From: Baffinella frigidus
Lineage: Eukaryota; Cryptophyceae; Cryptomonadales; Baffinellaceae
Length of the DNA stretch: 10,108 nt
Assembly (NCBI GenBank): GCA_026770585.1
Contig: MU646342.1
Location: forward strand, 642,239-652,346
Reading direction: 5' to 3'
Below the pieces are notes generated by a model. It worked only from the letters and a program-made list of their open reading frames with translations, was not told the origin of the DNA and did not search any database. Made by a program: the position numbers and the translations under genes. Shown piece by piece: positions 10,023 to 10,108 of the stretch (positions within the stretch are counted from its first letter, which is position 1; the number at the start of each line of letters is the position of its first letter).

Positions 10023-10108
<86 letters not shown>
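10023..10108. other. 86-base poly-C run at the window end
   Basis: An unbroken C homopolymer follows CTATCCCCAT. It is most likely an assembly or sequencing artefact at a contig end. It is not telomeric sequence, since there is no TAAA. Confidence 0.9.

Overview
The window is eukaryotic nuclear DNA. It has no bacterial operon layout and no long open reading frame. It is crowded with short inverted repeats, minisatellites and degenerate CCCTAAA (plant/algal-type telomere) tracts. The main find is one split gene on the + strand: eight micro-exons (36-75 nt) between 1224 and about 9489. Spliced in order at canonical GT-AG borders, they give one uninterrupted reading of about 140 residues. It matches the second half of a GH13 alpha-amylase catalytic domain: conserved region III with the acid/base Glu, the FDF segment, region IV (FLDNHD), the GYAFLLTHPG strand, the PCIFW motif and the LQGEIEKLVVIR helix. 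Region II and everything before it must lie left of the window, and the C-terminal domain C right of it. Six of the seven donor sites read GTGC and seven of eight acceptors end in CAG. The donor style recalls volvocine green algae, and the CCCTAAA tracts fit green algae or plants (also dinoflagellates). A microalga is likely, but the species cannot be named.

Layout: 1-1223 holds several foldback elements and palindromes before exon A (1224-1270). Intron A-B has a 20-bp minisatellite, repeated copies of the exon A donor junction, a telomere-like tract and two hairpin elements. Exon B (2750-2789) carries the catalytic Glu. Intron B-C has three hairpin elements, two minisatellites, a 97-bp direct repeat, decayed copies of exon C, and a roughly 120-bp insert encoding a P-loop fragment that resembles viral D5-type helicase-primases. 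Exon C (4479-4530) is followed by an intron with two further copies of its donor end, three telomere-like tracts and two nested long-range inverted repeats. Exon D (6316-6390) and exon E (7607-7672) are separated by four decayed copies of exon E and one of exon D. Two more substantial copies and a remnant of exon E follow it. Exons F (8368-8423), G (9040-9075) and H (9440 to about 9489) lie between long telomere-like tracts, again with extra copies of G and H. After 9490 a minisatellite runs into an 86-base poly-C end.

The unusual theme is that about 95% of the transcribed span between the first and last exon is intron, and the introns are full of partial copies of the neighbouring exons next to foldback elements. 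In two clear cases (7640-7865 and 9045-9272) a foldback element lies between two near-identical 40-46-bp copies of an exon-donor junction. This suggests insertion or repair events that duplicate exon edges, a possible route to intron growth or new exons. All calls come from reading the sequence by eye; no alignment or search was run.
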